Assembly: GCA_017471175.1 (NCBI GenBank)
Contig: JAFUVS010000015.1
Coordinates: 184,373-248,372 of the forward strand
Reading direction: 5' to 3'
Origin: Paludibacteraceae bacterium
GTDB lineage: Bacteria; Bacteroidota; Bacteroidia; Bacteroidales; Paludibacteraceae
Length of the DNA stretch: 64,000 bases
Part shown: piece by piece, positions 63,999 through 64,000 of the stretch
How the letters are laid out: every line of letters begins with the position of its first letter
Position numbering within the stretch: position 1 is the stretch's first letter
Position numbers and translations under genes: made by a program
The notes under the pieces: model-generated
The model's input: the letters and a program-made list of their open reading frames with translations, nothing else
The model's database searches: none
What the model was told of the DNA's origin: nothing

Positions 63999-64000
63999 GG

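Overview
This window comes from a member of the order Bacteroidales (Bacteroidota), probably an animal-gut anaerobe. The evidence is a type IX secretion pair (PorU/PorV), a SusC/SusD/SusE-type uptake locus, many lipoproteins with Bacteroidales-style signal peptides, exosortase and FISUMP-type proteins, and many promoters matching the Bacteroidota consensus TTG-N19-21-TAnnTTTG. I saw no rRNA, tRNA, transposase or CRISPR array.

Layout. 1-2650: the 5' part of a large secreted protein running off the left edge, then a frameshifted ATPase remnant ending in a strong hairpin. 2682-7839 (minus): pnp with a leader stem-loop, an exosortase-family membrane protein, and a GH106-like lipoprotein. 8004-11962 (plus): a steroid 5-alpha-reductase-like membrane enzyme, an Old-Yellow-Enzyme reductase, and lepA. 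11963-12685: a gene-free stretch with phased repeats, a promoter and possible structured RNA. 12686-17610: a cell-envelope island of lipoproteins with carboxypeptidase-regulatory-like domains, a decayed lipoprotein and a transglutaminase-like protein. 17641-19781 (minus): a PepSY-like lipoprotein and a Na/Pi cotransporter with a hairpin in its leader.

20212-33196 (plus): a housekeeping run: rimP, nusA, infB, der, an FAH-fold protein lacking the usual metal-binding acids, porU, porV, ispF, a small secreted protein, aroK and sufE. 33457-41366 (minus): a glycan-uptake locus encoding a sugar MFS transporter, SusC, SusD and a SusE/F-like protein with a C-terminal starch-binding-like module, but no glycoside hydrolase. 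41721-45931 (minus): a secreted FISUMP protein and a TonB-dependent receptor preceded by a TPP riboswitch, so probably a thiamine importer. 46156-52692: envelope biogenesis, with two paralogous beta-barrel proteins, a sigma-54-type activator, LptE, an OstA-like protein and a SurA-like chaperone. 52731-57743 (minus): an AAA-ATPase/nuclease-fold protein with an 8-bp repeat array in its 5' leader, a long phased-repeat spacer, and a FISUMP protein paired with a secreted caspase-family protein. 57952-62946 (plus): a 2-hydroxyacyl-CoA dehydratase activase system split into two overlapping genes, then a TetR regulator. 62950-63786 (minus): a periplasmic foldase-like lipoprotein.

The most unusual signals are the adjacent 5-alpha-reductase and OYE genes (possible steroid or bile-acid reduction), repeated use of 11-bp-phased tandem repeats with unrelated sequences in four intergenic spacers, the 8-bp repeat array between a promoter and its start codon, and the caspase/FISUMP operon. 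Function calls rest on recognised motifs and family resemblance read by eye; no database search was run.
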